Shown: positions 6,856 through 14,875, counted from the stretch's first letter. The stretch is 25,967 nucleotides of DNA from Streptomyces roseochromogenus subsp. oscitans DS 12.976 (GCF_000497445.1 NZ_CM002285.1:1419747-1445713); one strand, 5' to 3'. A program made the numbers and translations. The notes: generated from the letters alone by a model not told the origin.

Positions 6856-7950
6856 CTAGGCCGAGGCCCGCCGTATCAGTGTGGTCGGGAGGATCACGCC
6901 GCCTGCGGGTGGTGAGTCCGCCGTGGTTCCGGTTCGGTCGCGGTCGTCGGCCAGGCCGCGCAGCAGCAGGCGGGCCATCAGGCGGCCCATCTCCTCGATG
7001 TCCTGACGGACCGTCGTCAGCGGCGGGTCGGCCTCCATGGCGACGGGCAGCATGTCGTCGAAGCCGATCACGGCCACGTCCTCGGGCACCCGCCGGCCGC
7101 TCGCACGCAGCACGCGCAGGGCACCGAGTGCGGTGAGGTCGTTGGCGGCGAATACGGCGTCCACATCGGGGCACCGGTCGAGGAGTTCACGCATGGCGCG
7201 TTCGCCGCCGCCGGGGGTGAAGTCACTCTCCACGACCAGCCGGGGATCGCTCGCGCCCGGCACCTCGCTCATGACGTCGCGGTAGCCGTCGAGCCGGTCC
7301 ACCGCTGACGTCTGGTCCAGGGCGCCGGTGAGGTGCGCGATGCGGGTGCGGCCGAGGTCCACGAGATGCCGTACGGCAGCGCGCGCCCCGCCCCGGTTGT
7401 CGCAGTCGACGTACACCACGCCAAGGTCCTCCCCGGGCGCGCGCGTGGCGTCGGCCGCGCAGCCGTCGTCGCCCCAGCCGGGCCGGCCGCCGAACACGGT
7501 GGGCACGCCGGCGTCGTGGATGAGGCCGGGCAGCGGGTCATCGAGGTGCAGGGAGAAGACGAGCGCGCCGTCGACGTGGCCCCCGGCCAGATAGCGGGCC
7601 ACACGCGCGTGATCGTCACGGCCCTCGGTGAGGAGCAGCACCAGCTGGTTGTCGTGGGCGGTCAGCTCCTTGCTGATCCCGCGCAGCTGGAGGGCGAAGA
7701 AGGGGTCGGCGAAGACCCGGGTCTCCGGCTCGGCGATGACGACCGCGACGGCGTCGTGCCGCCGGGTGACGAGGCTGCGCGCCGCCTGGTTGGGCACGTA
7801 ACCCAGCTCCGCCACGGCCTGCCGCACCCGCTCGGCCAAGGGTGCGCGCACCCCGTCGCCGCCGTTGACCACCCGGGACACGGTGGCCCGGGACACACCG
7901 GCCCGCGCGGCCACGGCCTCTAGCGTAGGACGCGACACTGCCTCGGTCAC
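6856..7950 (-). CDS. LacI-family transcriptional regulator
   Basis: This 364-residue protein has an N-terminal LacI helix-turn-helix (PTLEAVAARAGVSRATVSRV, about residues 8-27) and hinge (ELGYVPNQAARSLVTRR). A periplasmic-binding-protein-like effector domain follows, with GFDD, AVFAANDLTALGALRVL and LTTVRQDIEEMGRL. It presumably represses sugar-uptake or catabolic genes, but none lie next to it. GTG 7950 is preferred because a GAGGAGG Shine-Dalgarno lies 9-10 nt upstream. An internal GTG at 7937 is an alternative. The frame stays open a further 133 codons upstream into an unrelated ornithine-cyclodeaminase-like segment (to 8349), so automatic callers may predict a false 497-residue fusion. 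The effector is unknown. Confidence 0.88.
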   Translation of the reverse strand: MTEAVSRPTLEAVAARAGVSRATVSRVVNGGDGVRAPLAERVRQAVAELGYVPNQAARSLVTRRHDAVAVVIAEPETRVFADPFFALQLRGISKELTAHDNQLVLLLTEGRDDHARVARYLAGGHVDGALVFSLHLDDPLPGLIHDAGVPTVFGGRPGWGDDGCAADATRAPGEDLGVVYVDCDNRGGARAAVRHLVDLGRTRIAHLTGALDQTSAVDRLDGYRDVMSEVPGASDPRLVVESDFTPGGGERAMRELLDRCPDVDAVFAANDLTALGALRVLRASGRRVPEDVAVIGFDDMLPVAMEADPPLTTVRQDIEEMGRLMARLLLRGLADDRDRTGTTADSPPAGGVILPTTLIRRASA

Positions 7951-8100
7951 TTCGGGACTCCTCCTCGGGGGATGCCGGACAGGATAACCGCACGGTGACG
8001 AGGCCGCCGGGGCCGGACGAACCACTGGCGGCAGCTCGGTCGATGCCGGTCGATACCCATGGCCGGTCCCACTGGCTGCCCGCCGAACACCCCCCGCGCC

Positions 8101-8349
8101 GCTGTGCAGGCAGATCACTCCGCGCAGGGCGGGCCGGGCGCCGGGGAACTTGGTGTTGACCTTCACGGTGTACGCGTCGATGCCGGGGATGAGCGCGGTG
8201 GGGGTGCCGGGGAACGGCAGGTCGGTACGGACCCGTTGACCGGGTACGGCGGCGGCGCCGGCCGCGCGGAAGCCGTCGCGCAGGGCGGCGAGACAGGCCG
8301 TCGGCTCCAGCACGGCCTCCAGGTCGCTTCGGGTCAGGACAAGGGTCAT
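8101..8349 (-). pseudogene. Truncated ornithine cyclodeaminase / mu-crystallin family N-terminus
   Basis: From ATG 8349 the translation (MTLVLTRSDLEAVLEPTACL, then AALRDGFRAA, PGQRVRTDLP, TALIPGIDAYTVKVNTKFPG and RPALRGVICLH) closely resembles the first ~83 residues of ornithine cyclodeaminase/mu-crystallin proteins, including the KVN-KFPG segment of the active-site region. Family resemblance stops abruptly after ICLH near 8101. The following ~50 codons are low-complexity and run in frame into the LacI gene. The NAD-binding Rossmann domain (about 230 residues in intact members) is missing, so it cannot be a working enzyme. The likely history is a deletion that removed the 3' part and joined the remnant to LacI's upstream region. 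Confidence 0.78.
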
Positions 8350-8467
8350 CCCAGCATGATTGCTTGGTCAGGGGCCGTTGTCAGTGCACTCCGGCCGGTT
8401 GCGGACTCGGCCCGAGCGCTCCGGCGAGTTGTGGACTCGGCGGCTGCCCGGCAGCGGTCTGGGGCGC

Positions 8468-9487
8468 TCAGGGCGTCTCCTCGCGCCGCGCCCGGCTCGG
8501 CTGGACGCGTTTGGGTTCGCCGGGCATCTTCGGGTACTCCGGCGGGTAGGGCAGGTCACCCAGGCCGTGGTCGTGTTCGTCGCGGCGGGCCAGTTCCAGC
8601 AGGGCGTCCAAGGAGTAGGCGTGGTCGTCCATGTCGGCGTGTATGTCGCCGAGTTCGGCGAAGCGGGCCGGCATGGTGGCGAGGTCGAAGTCGGCGGGGT
8701 GGGCCACGCCGACCTCGTCCCAGCGCAGGGGTGCCGAGACGGGGGCGTTCGGGCGGGGGCGTACGGAGTAGGCGGAGGCGATGGTGCGGTCGCGGGCGGT
8801 CTGGTTGTAGTCCACGAAGATGCGGCGGCCCCGCTCCTCCTTCCACCACTTGATCGTCACCTGATCGGGCATCCGGCGTTCCATCTCCCGGCCGACGGCG
8901 ATCGCGGCGCGCCGGACCTGGGTGAAGGTCCAGCGCGGTTCGATGGGGACGAAGACGTGCAGGCCCCGGCCGCCGGAGGTCTTGGGCCAGCCGCGCAGTC
9001 CGCCGAACTCGTCGAGGACGGCGCGCAGTTCGTGGGCGGCGCGGGCGGCGTCGTCGTAGTCGGTGCCGGGCTGCGGGTCGAGGTCGATGCGGAGTTCGTC
9101 GGGGCGGTCGACGTCCGTGGCGCGCACCGGCCAGGGGTGAAAGGTGAGGGTGCCGTACTGGGCGGCCCACACCACGGCGGCCTGTTCGGTGGGGCACATC
9201 TCGTCGGCGCTGCGGCCGCTGGGGAAGGTGATGTGGGCGGTCGGGATCCAGTCGGGCATGCCCTTCGGGGCCCGCTTCTGGTAGAACCACTCGCCGCCCA
9301 CGCCATCGGGGTAGCGCTCCAGGGTGGTGGGGCGGTTGCGCAGCGCGCGCAGGATGCCGGGGCCGACGGCGACGTAGTACTGCGCGAGGTCCAGCTTGGT
9401 GAAGCCCCGCTCCGGAAAGAAGACCTTGTCCGGGCTGGACAGCCGTACGGTCCGGCCGCCCGCCTCCAGTTCCACCGCGTCACCCAT
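8468..9487 (-). CDS. LigD-type DNA polymerase/primase domain protein (NHEJ PolDom)
   Basis: This 339-residue stand-alone PolDom protein is of the archaeo-eukaryotic primase superfamily and fills gaps with ribonucleotides during bacterial non-homologous end joining. The metal-binding carboxylates are present as IDLDP (D135, D137) and FVDYNQ (D226). TSGGRGLHVFVP supplies S171 and H177 of the nucleotide-binding site, and KVFFPERGFTKLDL is the usual N-terminal motif. There is no nuclease or ligase domain, as expected for actinobacteria that split LigD functions into separate genes. It begins at ATG 9487, divergent from the ATP-dependent ligase 93 bp away, suggesting co-regulated partners. No Ku gene is in the window. 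Confidence 0.93.
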   Translation of the reverse strand: MGDAVELEAGGRTVRLSSPDKVFFPERGFTKLDLAQYYVAVGPGILRALRNRPTTLERYPDGVGGEWFYQKRAPKGMPDWIPTAHITFPSGRSADEMCPTEQAAVVWAAQYGTLTFHPWPVRATDVDRPDELRIDLDPQPGTDYDDAARAAHELRAVLDEFGGLRGWPKTSGGRGLHVFVPIEPRWTFTQVRRAAIAVGREMERRMPDQVTIKWWKEERGRRIFVDYNQTARDRTIASAYSVRPRPNAPVSAPLRWDEVGVAHPADFDLATMPARFAELGDIHADMDDHAYSLDALLELARRDEHDHGLGDLPYPPEYPKMPGEPKRVQPSRARREETP

Positions 9488-9580
9488 GCGGCCACGTTAG
9501 GTGCACCCCGCATAGCGCGCATACCGGATGGAACCCTGTATACCGGGCGACAGAGGTCGTATGCGAGCAGAATCAAGGGC
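9488..9580. promoter_or_regulatory. Divergent promoter region of the polymerase and ligase genes
   Basis: This 93-bp gap must hold the promoters of both genes. The sequence ATACCGG occurs twice (about 9521-9527 and 9541-9547), 20 bp apart, which could be a shared operator. No confident -35/-10 pair was identified. Confidence 0.35.
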
Positions 9581-10657
9581 ATGGATCTGCCGGTGATGCC
9601 GCCCGTGAAGCCCATGCTCGCCAAGTCCGTGGCGAAGATCCCGCCGGGCATGCACTACGAGGCGAAGTGGGACGGGTTCCGGGCGATCGTGTTCCGCGAC
9701 GGGGCCGAGGTCGAGCTGGGCAGTCGTACCGGGAAGCCGTTGACCAGGTACTTTCCCGAGCTGGTGGCGGCGCTGACGGAGCGGGTGCCCGGGCGGTGCG
9801 TGCTGGACGGGGAGATCGTGATCGCGCGGGACGGCCGTCTGGACTTCGACGCGCTGACCGAGCGGATCCACCCCGCCGACTCCCGGGTGCGGATGCTGGC
9901 CGAGAAGACCCCGGCCTCGTTCGTCGCCTTCGACCTGCTCGCCCTGGACGACCACTCGCTGCTCGACACCCCGCTGACCGACCGCCGGGCGCTGTTGGAA
10001 CGGGCGCTCGCCGAGGCGACGCCGCCGGTGCATCTGGCGCCCGCGACGACGGATCTCGACGTGGCGCAGCACTGGTTCGAGCAGTACGAGGGCGCCGGTC
10101 TGGACGGGGTCGTCGCCAAGCCGCTCACCCTGCGCTATCTGCAGGACGAGCGGGCCATGTTCAAGATCAAGCACGAGCGGACGGCGGACGTGGTGGTGGC
10201 CGGGTACCGCTTCCACAAGAGCGGTCCAGTGGTCGGTTCGCTACTGCTCGGGCTCTACGACGACCATGGCAGGCTCCAGCATGTGGGGGTGTCGGCCGCC
10301 TTCGCCATGAGGAAGCGGGCCGAACTGGTCGAGGAACTGGCACCGCTGCGCATGGACGACGTGGCCGGGCACCCGTGGGCGGCCTGGTCGGACGAGGCCG
10401 CCCATGAGACGGCCCGGCTGCCGGGCGCGCCGAGCCGCTGGTCGGGCAAGAAGGACCTGTCCTGGGTACCGCTCCGGCCGGAGCGGGTCGCCGAGGTGGC
10501 CTACGACCACATGGAGAACGGGCAGCGCTTCCGGCACACCGCCCGCTTCCGCCGCTGGCGTCCGGACCGCACACCGGAGAGCTGCACCTACGCCCAGCTG
10601 GAGGAGCCGGTGCGCTACGACCTCGCGGAGATCCTCGGCGAGACCGACCGGGGCTGA
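9581..10657 (+). CDS. ATP-dependent DNA ligase (LigC/LigD-ligase-domain type)
   Basis: This 358-residue ligase seals nicks after forming an enzyme-AMP adduct. The adenylated lysine is in EAKWDG (K29, motif I). Motifs follow in order: RTG (I/Ia region), VLDGEIVI (III), SFVAFDLLAL (IIIa), LDGVVAKP (IV) and MFKIKHERT (V). A C-terminal OB-fold segment contains LSWVPLRPERVAEVAYDHMENGQRFRHTARFRRWRPD. Length matches stand-alone actinobacterial LigC-type enzymes. ATG 9581 (MDLPVMPPVKPMLAK) has AAGGG just upstream; ATG 9596 is an alternative. Divergent pairing with the PolDom gene places it in an end-joining repair module, presumably with Ku encoded elsewhere. The LigC versus LigD-ligase label is not decided. 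Confidence 0.93.
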   Translation: MDLPVMPPVKPMLAKSVAKIPPGMHYEAKWDGFRAIVFRDGAEVELGSRTGKPLTRYFPELVAALTERVPGRCVLDGEIVIARDGRLDFDALTERIHPADSRVRMLAEKTPASFVAFDLLALDDHSLLDTPLTDRRALLERALAEATPPVHLAPATTDLDVAQHWFEQYEGAGLDGVVAKPLTLRYLQDERAMFKIKHERTADVVVAGYRFHKSGPVVGSLLLGLYDDHGRLQHVGVSAAFAMRKRAELVEELAPLRMDDVAGHPWAAWSDEAAHETARLPGAPSRWSGKKDLSWVPLRPERVAEVAYDHMENGQRFRHTARFRRWRPDRTPESCTYAQLEEPVRYDLAEILGETDRG

Positions 10658-10800
10658 GCCGGACGGACCAGGGGTGAGCCCGGCGGACCACGGCTGAACC
10701 GGAGCTGAACGACGGCCGAGCCGGGGCCGAGCTGGGCAGACCGAGGTCGAGCCAGAGCCGATGCTGAGCTTGGGCGGACCAGGGCCGAGCCGGGGCTGTG
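10651..10800 (+). repeat. Degenerate GC-rich repeats after the ligase gene
   Basis: Variants of CGGACCAGGGxTGAGCCGG and (C/G)GAGCCGGGGCC recur about eight times over roughly 150 bp directly after the ligase stop. The spacing is irregular (about 18-25 bp) and the units are diverged. No coding sequence is credible here. The rest of the 445-bp gap (10658-11102) holds the 42-bp repeat and otherwise nothing recognised. Confidence 0.55.
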
Positions 10801-10891
10801 TGAGGTATGCCGGGGCGCATGAGGATCCGATGACGCCGCTCTGCATGCGCCGGCGCAGCTCGTAGGCGTGCGGCGCCCCACGCGGGCGCCA

Positions 10892-11017
10892 CGCGCACCC
10901 GCCGCCCGCACGGGTCACACCCCGGACCCGCCACGCGCACCCACCGCCCACACGGGTCACGCCCCGGACCCGCCACGCGCACCCACCGCCCGCACGGGTC
11001 ATGTCTCGGGCCCGTTC
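10892..11017 (+). repeat. 42-bp tandem repeat (three copies)
   Basis: Three head-to-tail 42-bp units occupy 10892-10933, 10934-10975 and 10976-11017, each beginning CGCGCACCC and containing GCACGGGTCA or CACGGGTCA. Copies 1 and 2 are near-identical; the last quarter of copy 3 has diverged. The period is a multiple of three and reads on the minus strand as a 14-residue repeat (GGGCAWRVRGVTRA/V), but that frame lacks other coding features. The array ends about 100 bp before the DUF3048 start. Confidence 0.88.
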
Positions 11018-11117
11018 GGCCCACCCAGTGCGCATGACTGTAAACGTTCGGGTATGGCCAGCGACGACCCGATGAACGCACAATCTGATCAACACGAACG
11101 GGGTGACCACGGTGGTC

Positions 11118-12098
11118 ATGAGGCACACGGCACGCACGAGACACGCAGCACCGACCGCGGCCGTGCTGGCCGCCTCGCTGGCCGTCTCCCTCACGGCCGG
11201 CTGCGGCCACCCCGACCGGGACGACAACCGCGCCCCTCAGCGCTCCGCCACACCGGCTCCCGCGCCGTCGGTCGCGGCGGTCGGCTCACCGCTCGCCGTG
11301 AAGATCGACAACGTACCGGCGGCCCGTCCGCAGTCCGGTCTCGACGCGGCGGACGTGGTGTACGCCGAGCAGGTGGAGGGCGGTCTGAGCCGGCTGATGG
11401 CGGTGTACGCGACCAGACTTCCGCAGACCGTCGGACCGGTGCGCAGCGCCCGCGAGTCCGATCTGGAGCTGCTGGGCCAGTTCCACCGGCCGATGCTCGC
11501 CTTCTCCGGAGCCCAGCGCAAGCTGTTGCCACTGATCGACAACGCGCCACTGCGACCGGAGCCCGCGGCCGAGGATCCGAGCGCCTACTTCCGGGCCGCA
11601 GGCAAGGCGGCCCCGCACAACCTCTATCTGCGCCCGGCCAAGCTGCTGCCGTCCGCCCCCGGCAAGGCGGCGCTGACCACCGGCTTCAGCTACGGCCCCG
11701 CCCCGTCCGGTGGCACCCCCACGGCCTCGCGCACCGTCGGCTTCCCTGCCGCGCGCTTCACCTTCACCTGGTCCGCCCAGCAGCACCGCTGGCTGGTCGC
11801 CATGGACGGCACACCCATGAAGACGACGGACGGCGGCGCGCGGGTGGCACCGGCGACGGTCGTCGTGCAGCACGTGCGGATCCATGACTCCCGCTATCAC
11901 GACGTACTGGGCAACCCCACGCCGTACACCGAGACGGTCGGCTCGGGGAAGGCGGAGGTACTGCGCGACGGCCGGTCCTTCGCCGCCTCCTGGTCGCGGC
12001 CGATGGCGACGGACGGTACGACGTTCAGGGCGACGAACGGCGGCCGGATGAACTTCGCCGACGGCCAGGTGTGGGTGGTGTTGGCGCCGGCGCGGTGA
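11118..12098 (+). CDS. DUF3048 domain lipoprotein (YerB family)
   Basis: This protein has about 326 residues and a lipoprotein signal peptide: basic MRHTARTRH, a hydrophobic core (AAVLAASLAVSL) and the lipobox LTAGC, with the acylated Cys at residue 29 from this start. The rest matches the DUF3048 family (YerB in Bacillus): LAVKIDNVPAARPQSGLDAADVVYAEQVEGG at the start, RSARESDLELL, PHNLYL, and the C-terminal FADGQVWVVL. The biochemical role is unknown; it would be anchored outside the membrane. GTG 11103 is five codons upstream and in frame. Neither start has a convincing SD, and ATG 11118 gives the more typical signal peptide. It ends 9 bp from the convergent pcaV stop. Confidence 0.87.
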   Translation: MRHTARTRHAAPTAAVLAASLAVSLTAGCGHPDRDDNRAPQRSATPAPAPSVAAVGSPLAVKIDNVPAARPQSGLDAADVVYAEQVEGGLSRLMAVYATRLPQTVGPVRSARESDLELLGQFHRPMLAFSGAQRKLLPLIDNAPLRPEPAAEDPSAYFRAAGKAAPHNLYLRPAKLLPSAPGKAALTTGFSYGPAPSGGTPTASRTVGFPAARFTFTWSAQQHRWLVAMDGTPMKTTDGGARVAPATVVVQHVRIHDSRYHDVLGNPTPYTETVGSGKAEVLRDGRSFAASWSRPMATDGTTFRATNGGRMNFADGQVWVVLAPAR

Positions 12099-12107
12099 CA
12101 CTCTCGG

Positions 12108-12572
12108 TCAGCGCTGCGCCGCCACCGGCTCCGCCGGGTTCCGCAGCCCCTCCGCCGCGTCCGCCACCCGCCGGATCAGATCGAGGAAGACCGTCTGCTC
12201 CTCGGGCGACAGGGGCGCGAGGAAGACCTGGTTCATCCGGGCGGTGCGCACGGTCAGCTTGCGGTGGGTGCGCAGACCGTCGTCGGTGAGGCGGAGCAGG
12301 AAGCGCCGCCCGTCCTCCGGGTCGCGCACCTTGGTCAGCAGCCCCCGGCGGCCGAGCCGGCTGATGACCTCGGCGATGGTCGACCGGTCCAGGCCCACCC
12401 GCTCCCCCACGGTCCGCTGATCCAGGCCCGGCTCGGCGACGAGCGCGTTCATGACAGCGAACTGCGGTGAGGTGATCTCCTCGGAGACCATGGTGTTCCA
12501 CAGCAGGTAGTGCGCCTGCTGGAGCCGCCGGGCCAGATGCCCGGGATGCGTGCCGAGATCCACGGCGGCCAT
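12108..12572 (-). CDS. pcaV: MarR-family repressor PcaV of the protocatechuate operon
   Basis: This 154-residue winged-helix MarR regulator closely matches what I recall of S. coelicolor PcaV (SCO6704), the protocatechuate-responsive repressor of the beta-ketoadipate genes. HTH region: QRTVGERVGLDRSTIAEVISRLGRRGL; wing: KVRDPEDGRRFLLRL. Arg15 (HPGHLARRLQQ), reported as critical for ligand binding in PcaV, is conserved. It is divergent from pcaI with a 195-bp shared region containing two operator-like sequences. By analogy it represses pca genes until protocatechuate binds. The gene appears intact although two genes of its target operon are damaged. Confidence 0.92.
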   Translation of the reverse strand: MAAVDLGTHPGHLARRLQQAHYLLWNTMVSEEITSPQFAVMNALVAEPGLDQRTVGERVGLDRSTIAEVISRLGRRGLLTKVRDPEDGRRFLLRLTDDGLRTHRKLTVRTARMNQVFLAPLSPEEQTVFLDLIRRVADAAEGLRNPAEPVAAQR

Positions 12573-12602
12573 ACGCGCTCCCCTGATCGATCAGCCGGTG
12601 CC

Positions 12603-12624
12603 TGAAGTAGTCGGTGTACTGAAC
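12603..12624. promoter_or_regulatory. Candidate PcaV operator 1
   Basis: The core TCGGTGTACTGA (12611-12622) is an imperfect palindrome close to TCAGTGCACTGA. The surrounding 22 bp agree at 15 positions with the second site at 12724-12745. It lies 31 bp upstream of the pcaV start, suiting autoregulation. Assigned by internal comparison only. Confidence 0.45.
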
Positions 12625-12680
12625 GATAACTGGCCATGAGCCCGGCTGTCTGCCCATCAGGGCGCCCGTACACAGGGGTC

Positions 12681-12709
12681 TTGACGACCTTTCGCTCCGG
12701 TGGCAGCGT
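12681..12709 (+). promoter_or_regulatory. Probable pcaI operon promoter
   Basis: TTGACG (12681-12686) is followed after 17 bp by CAGCGT (12704-12709), a weak -10. Transcription would begin near 12716, just upstream of candidate operator 2, so repressor bound there would block elongation or open-complex formation. Confidence 0.4.
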
Positions 12710-12723
12710 GAGGAGTACCTCGC

Positions 12724-12745
12724 TGAAATACTCAGTGCCCTGATG
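12724..12745. promoter_or_regulatory. Candidate PcaV operator 2
   Basis: The core TCAGTGCCCTGA (12732-12743) is one base from a perfect TCAG-N4-CTGA palindrome of the TCAGTGCACTGA type and parallels operator 1. It lies just downstream of the proposed operon transcription start and 24 bp before the pcaI ATG. Confidence 0.5.
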
Positions 12746-12767
12746 AATTACGAGATGGGGCTTCCGG

Positions 12768-13523
12768 ATGGACAAGGTGGTGGCCACAGCCCTGGCGGCG
12801 GTGGCGGATGTGCCGGACGGCGCGTCGTTGGCGGTGGGCGGGTTCGGATTGAGCGGTGTGCCGAATGTGCTGATCGAGGCGTTGTACGAGCGTGGTGTCG
12901 CGGACCTGTCGGTCGTGTCGAACAACTGCGGGGCGATGGAGTCGGGTCTCGCGGTGCTGCTGGCGGCCGGGCGGATCACCCGCGTGACGGGGTCCTACAT
13001 CGGGGCCAACAAGGAGTTCGCGCGGCAGTACCTGGCCGGTGAGCTGGAAGTGGAGTTGATTCCGCAGGGCACGCTGGCCGAGCGGCTGCGCGCGGGCGGG
13101 GCCGGTATTCCCGCCTTCTACACCCCGGCCGGGGTCGGCACGCAGGTCGCCGAGGGCGGGCTGCCGTGGCGTTACGACGGTCAGGGCGGGGTGGCGGCGG
13201 CCTCACCGGCGAAGGAGGTGCGGGAGTTCGACGGCGCCGAGTACGTGCTGGAGCACGGGATCCGTACCGACTTCGCGCTGGTGCGTGCGGCGAAGGGCGA
13301 CCGGCACGGGAATCTGGTGTTCAACAAGTCCGCCCGGAACTTCAACCCGCTCGCGGCGATGGCCGGGCGGGTGACGATCGCTGAGGTGGAGGAGCTGGTC
13401 GAGCCCGGGGCGATCGACCCGGACGCGGTCCATGTGCCCGGTGTCTTCGTACAGCGGGTGGTGGCGCTGACGCCGGAGCAGGCGGCGGACAAGCGGATCG
13501 AGCAGCGGACGGTGAGCAGCTGA
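12768..13523 (+). CDS. pcaI: 3-oxoadipate CoA-transferase subunit A
   Basis: This 251-residue alpha subunit of the heterodimeric CoA transferase moves CoA from succinyl-CoA to 3-oxoadipate, the penultimate step of the beta-ketoadipate pathway. The CoA-binding glycine motif ([13 protein letters not shown], about residues 24-36), [19 protein letters not shown] and [23 protein letters not shown] are typical. The partner PcaJ starts at the last base of this gene's stop codon (TGATG), implying translational coupling and stoichiometric synthesis. It is the first gene of the operon, under PcaV control. The gene looks intact. Confidence 0.94.
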   Translation: MDKVVATALAAVADVPDGASLAVGGFGLSGVPNVLIEALYERGVADLSVVSNNCGAMESGLAVLLAAGRITRVTGSYIGANKEFARQYLAGELEVELIPQGTLAERLRAGGAGIPAFYTPAGVGTQVAEGGLPWRYDGQGGVAAASPAKEVREFDGAEYVLEHGIRTDFALVRAAKGDRHGNLVFNKSARNFNPLAAMAGRVTIAEVEELVEPGAIDPDAVHVPGVFVQRVVALTPEQAADKRIEQRTVSS

Positions 13524-14167
13524 TGGCCTGGACACGTGAGGAGATCGCCGCCCGCGCGGCACGCGAGCTGCGCGACGGCCAGTACGTCAATCTCGGTATC
13601 GGCCTGCCCACGCTGATCCCGAACCATCTTCCCGAAGGTGTCGAGGTGGTTCTGGAGTCGGAGAACGGGATCCTGGGCACGGGCCCGTACCCGGCCGAGG
13701 ACCGGGTCGATCCGGATCTGATCAACGCGGGCAAGGAGACCGTCACGGTCCTGCCGGGGGCGTCGTTCTTCGATTCGGCGCTGTCGTTCGCGATGATCCG
13801 CGGCGGGCATATCGATGTGGCGGTGCTCGGTGCGATGCAGGTCTCCGCCGGCGGTGACCTGGCGAACTGGGCGGTGCCGGGCAAGCTGGTCACCGGGATC
13901 GGCGGTGCGATGGACCTGGTGCATGGCGCTCGGCAGGTGATCGTGGTGATGACCCACACCGCCAAGGACGGCTCGGCGAAGATCCTCAGGGAGTGCACGC
14001 TGCCGCTCACCGGCAAGGCATGTGTGAACCGCGTCATCACCGACCTCGCCGTACTGGATGTCACCGAGGACGGGCTCGTGCTCGTGGAGACCGCGCCCGG
14101 AGTGGGTGTGGACGAGGTCGTCGCCAAGACCGACGCGGAACTGACCGTTGCGGAGAACCTGCCGTGA
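13523..14167 (+). CDS. pcaJ: 3-oxoadipate CoA-transferase subunit B
   Basis: This 214-residue beta subunit carries the catalytic glutamate in the ESENG motif (E47 in SENG), which forms the covalent glutamyl-CoA intermediate. [36 protein letters not shown] and [18 protein letters not shown] are family hallmarks. It overlaps pcaI by one base and ends in a GTGA overlap with the pcaF remnant. It appears intact. Its product, 3-oxoadipyl-CoA, is the substrate of the thiolase that is broken just downstream. Confidence 0.94.
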   Translation: MAWTREEIAARAARELRDGQYVNLGIGLPTLIPNHLPEGVEVVLESENGILGTGPYPAEDRVDPDLINAGKETVTVLPGASFFDSALSFAMIRGGHIDVAVLGAMQVSAGGDLANWAVPGKLVTGIGGAMDLVHGARQVIVVMTHTAKDGSAKILRECTLPLTGKACVNRVITDLAVLDVTEDGLVLVETAPGVGVDEVVAKTDAELTVAENLP

Positions 14168-14582
14168 ACACGTCGTACCTCGTCAACACGGTGTACCTCG
14201 TCGACGTGGTCCGCACCCCGATCGGCCGCTGCGACGGCGCCCCGGCACCCGTCCGCCCGGATGACCTCGCCGCCCACGCCATGCGCGAACTCCTCGCCCG
14301 CACATCTGACTTGCCCACCTCCGCCCCCGGGGTGACCGTCAACCGGCTGTGCGCCTGCGGCCCGACCACGCTGCGCCGGCGGATGGTCAACCCGAAGACG
14401 GACCCGCAGTGGACCATCCCGCTGGGCGAGTCCGCCGAGTTGACCGCCGAGAAGCACGAGAACGGGCAGGAGCAGCTGGACGAGTTCGCCTTCGCCGCCC
14501 AGGTCCTGAGCTGTCTCGCCGAATGGCCCGAGTTCGACACCGCGATCCCCAACCCCCAGGGCGGCGCCATCGCGCTGGGCCG

Positions 14583-14618
14583 CCCTCCCCCGCTCTCGGC
14601 TTCACTCGAGCGGGGGAC
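14583..14618. repeat. Palindromic repeat element inserted in pcaF
   Basis: CCCCCGCTC (about 14586-14594) and GAGCGGGGG (about 14608-14616) form a 9-bp stem around a TCGGCTTCACTC-type loop. This CCCCGCTC-tcggcttc-GAGCGGGG pattern is, as I recall, dispersed through many Streptomyces genomes. Here it interrupts the thiolase coding sequence between GGAIALGR and GACGARLAG and causes the frame change. CCTC flanks both sides, possibly a target duplication. Confidence 0.55.
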
Positions 14619-14704
14619 CTCTATGGCGCCTGCGGAGCCCGCCTCGCCGGCCCGGTGGCCCACCAGCCCCCCCGCCGCGGCTCCAGCACCGGCGTCGCCA
14701 CTCT

Positions 14705-14764
<60 letters not shown>

Positions 14765-14793
14765 GGAAAGCTGAGGACGCCGCCCTCAATCGT

Positions 14794-14855
14794 CAAAGCG
14801 CCGCCGTCCTCGAACGCCAGGAAGCATCGCCGTCCTCGAACGCCAAAGCGCCGCC
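14794..14855 (+). repeat. Duplicated segments between pcaF remnant and pcaH
   Basis: GCCGTCCTCGAACGCCA occurs at 14803-14819 and 14829-14845 (26-bp period), and CAAAGCGCCGCC at 14794-14805 and 14844-14855. GTCCTCGAACGCCA resembles the usual end of a thiolase gene (VLER), so these may be tandem copies of the original pcaF terminus. Confidence 0.6.
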
Positions 14856-14875
14856 AAGAAAGTGGCAGGTACCCC

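Noticed and set aside
8360..9580. N-terminal extension of the ligase to 8360 (765 codons)
   Set aside because: The extension is the antisense of the polymerase gene. The conserved ligase N-terminus begins at 9581.
10892..11017. CRISPR-like array
   Set aside because: Repeats abut with no unique spacers and no cas genes are nearby; it is a minisatellite.
10241..11227. Minus-strand repeat protein encoded by the 42-bp array
   Set aside because: The frame spans unrelated repeats and the ligase antisense, with no SD and no conserved domain.
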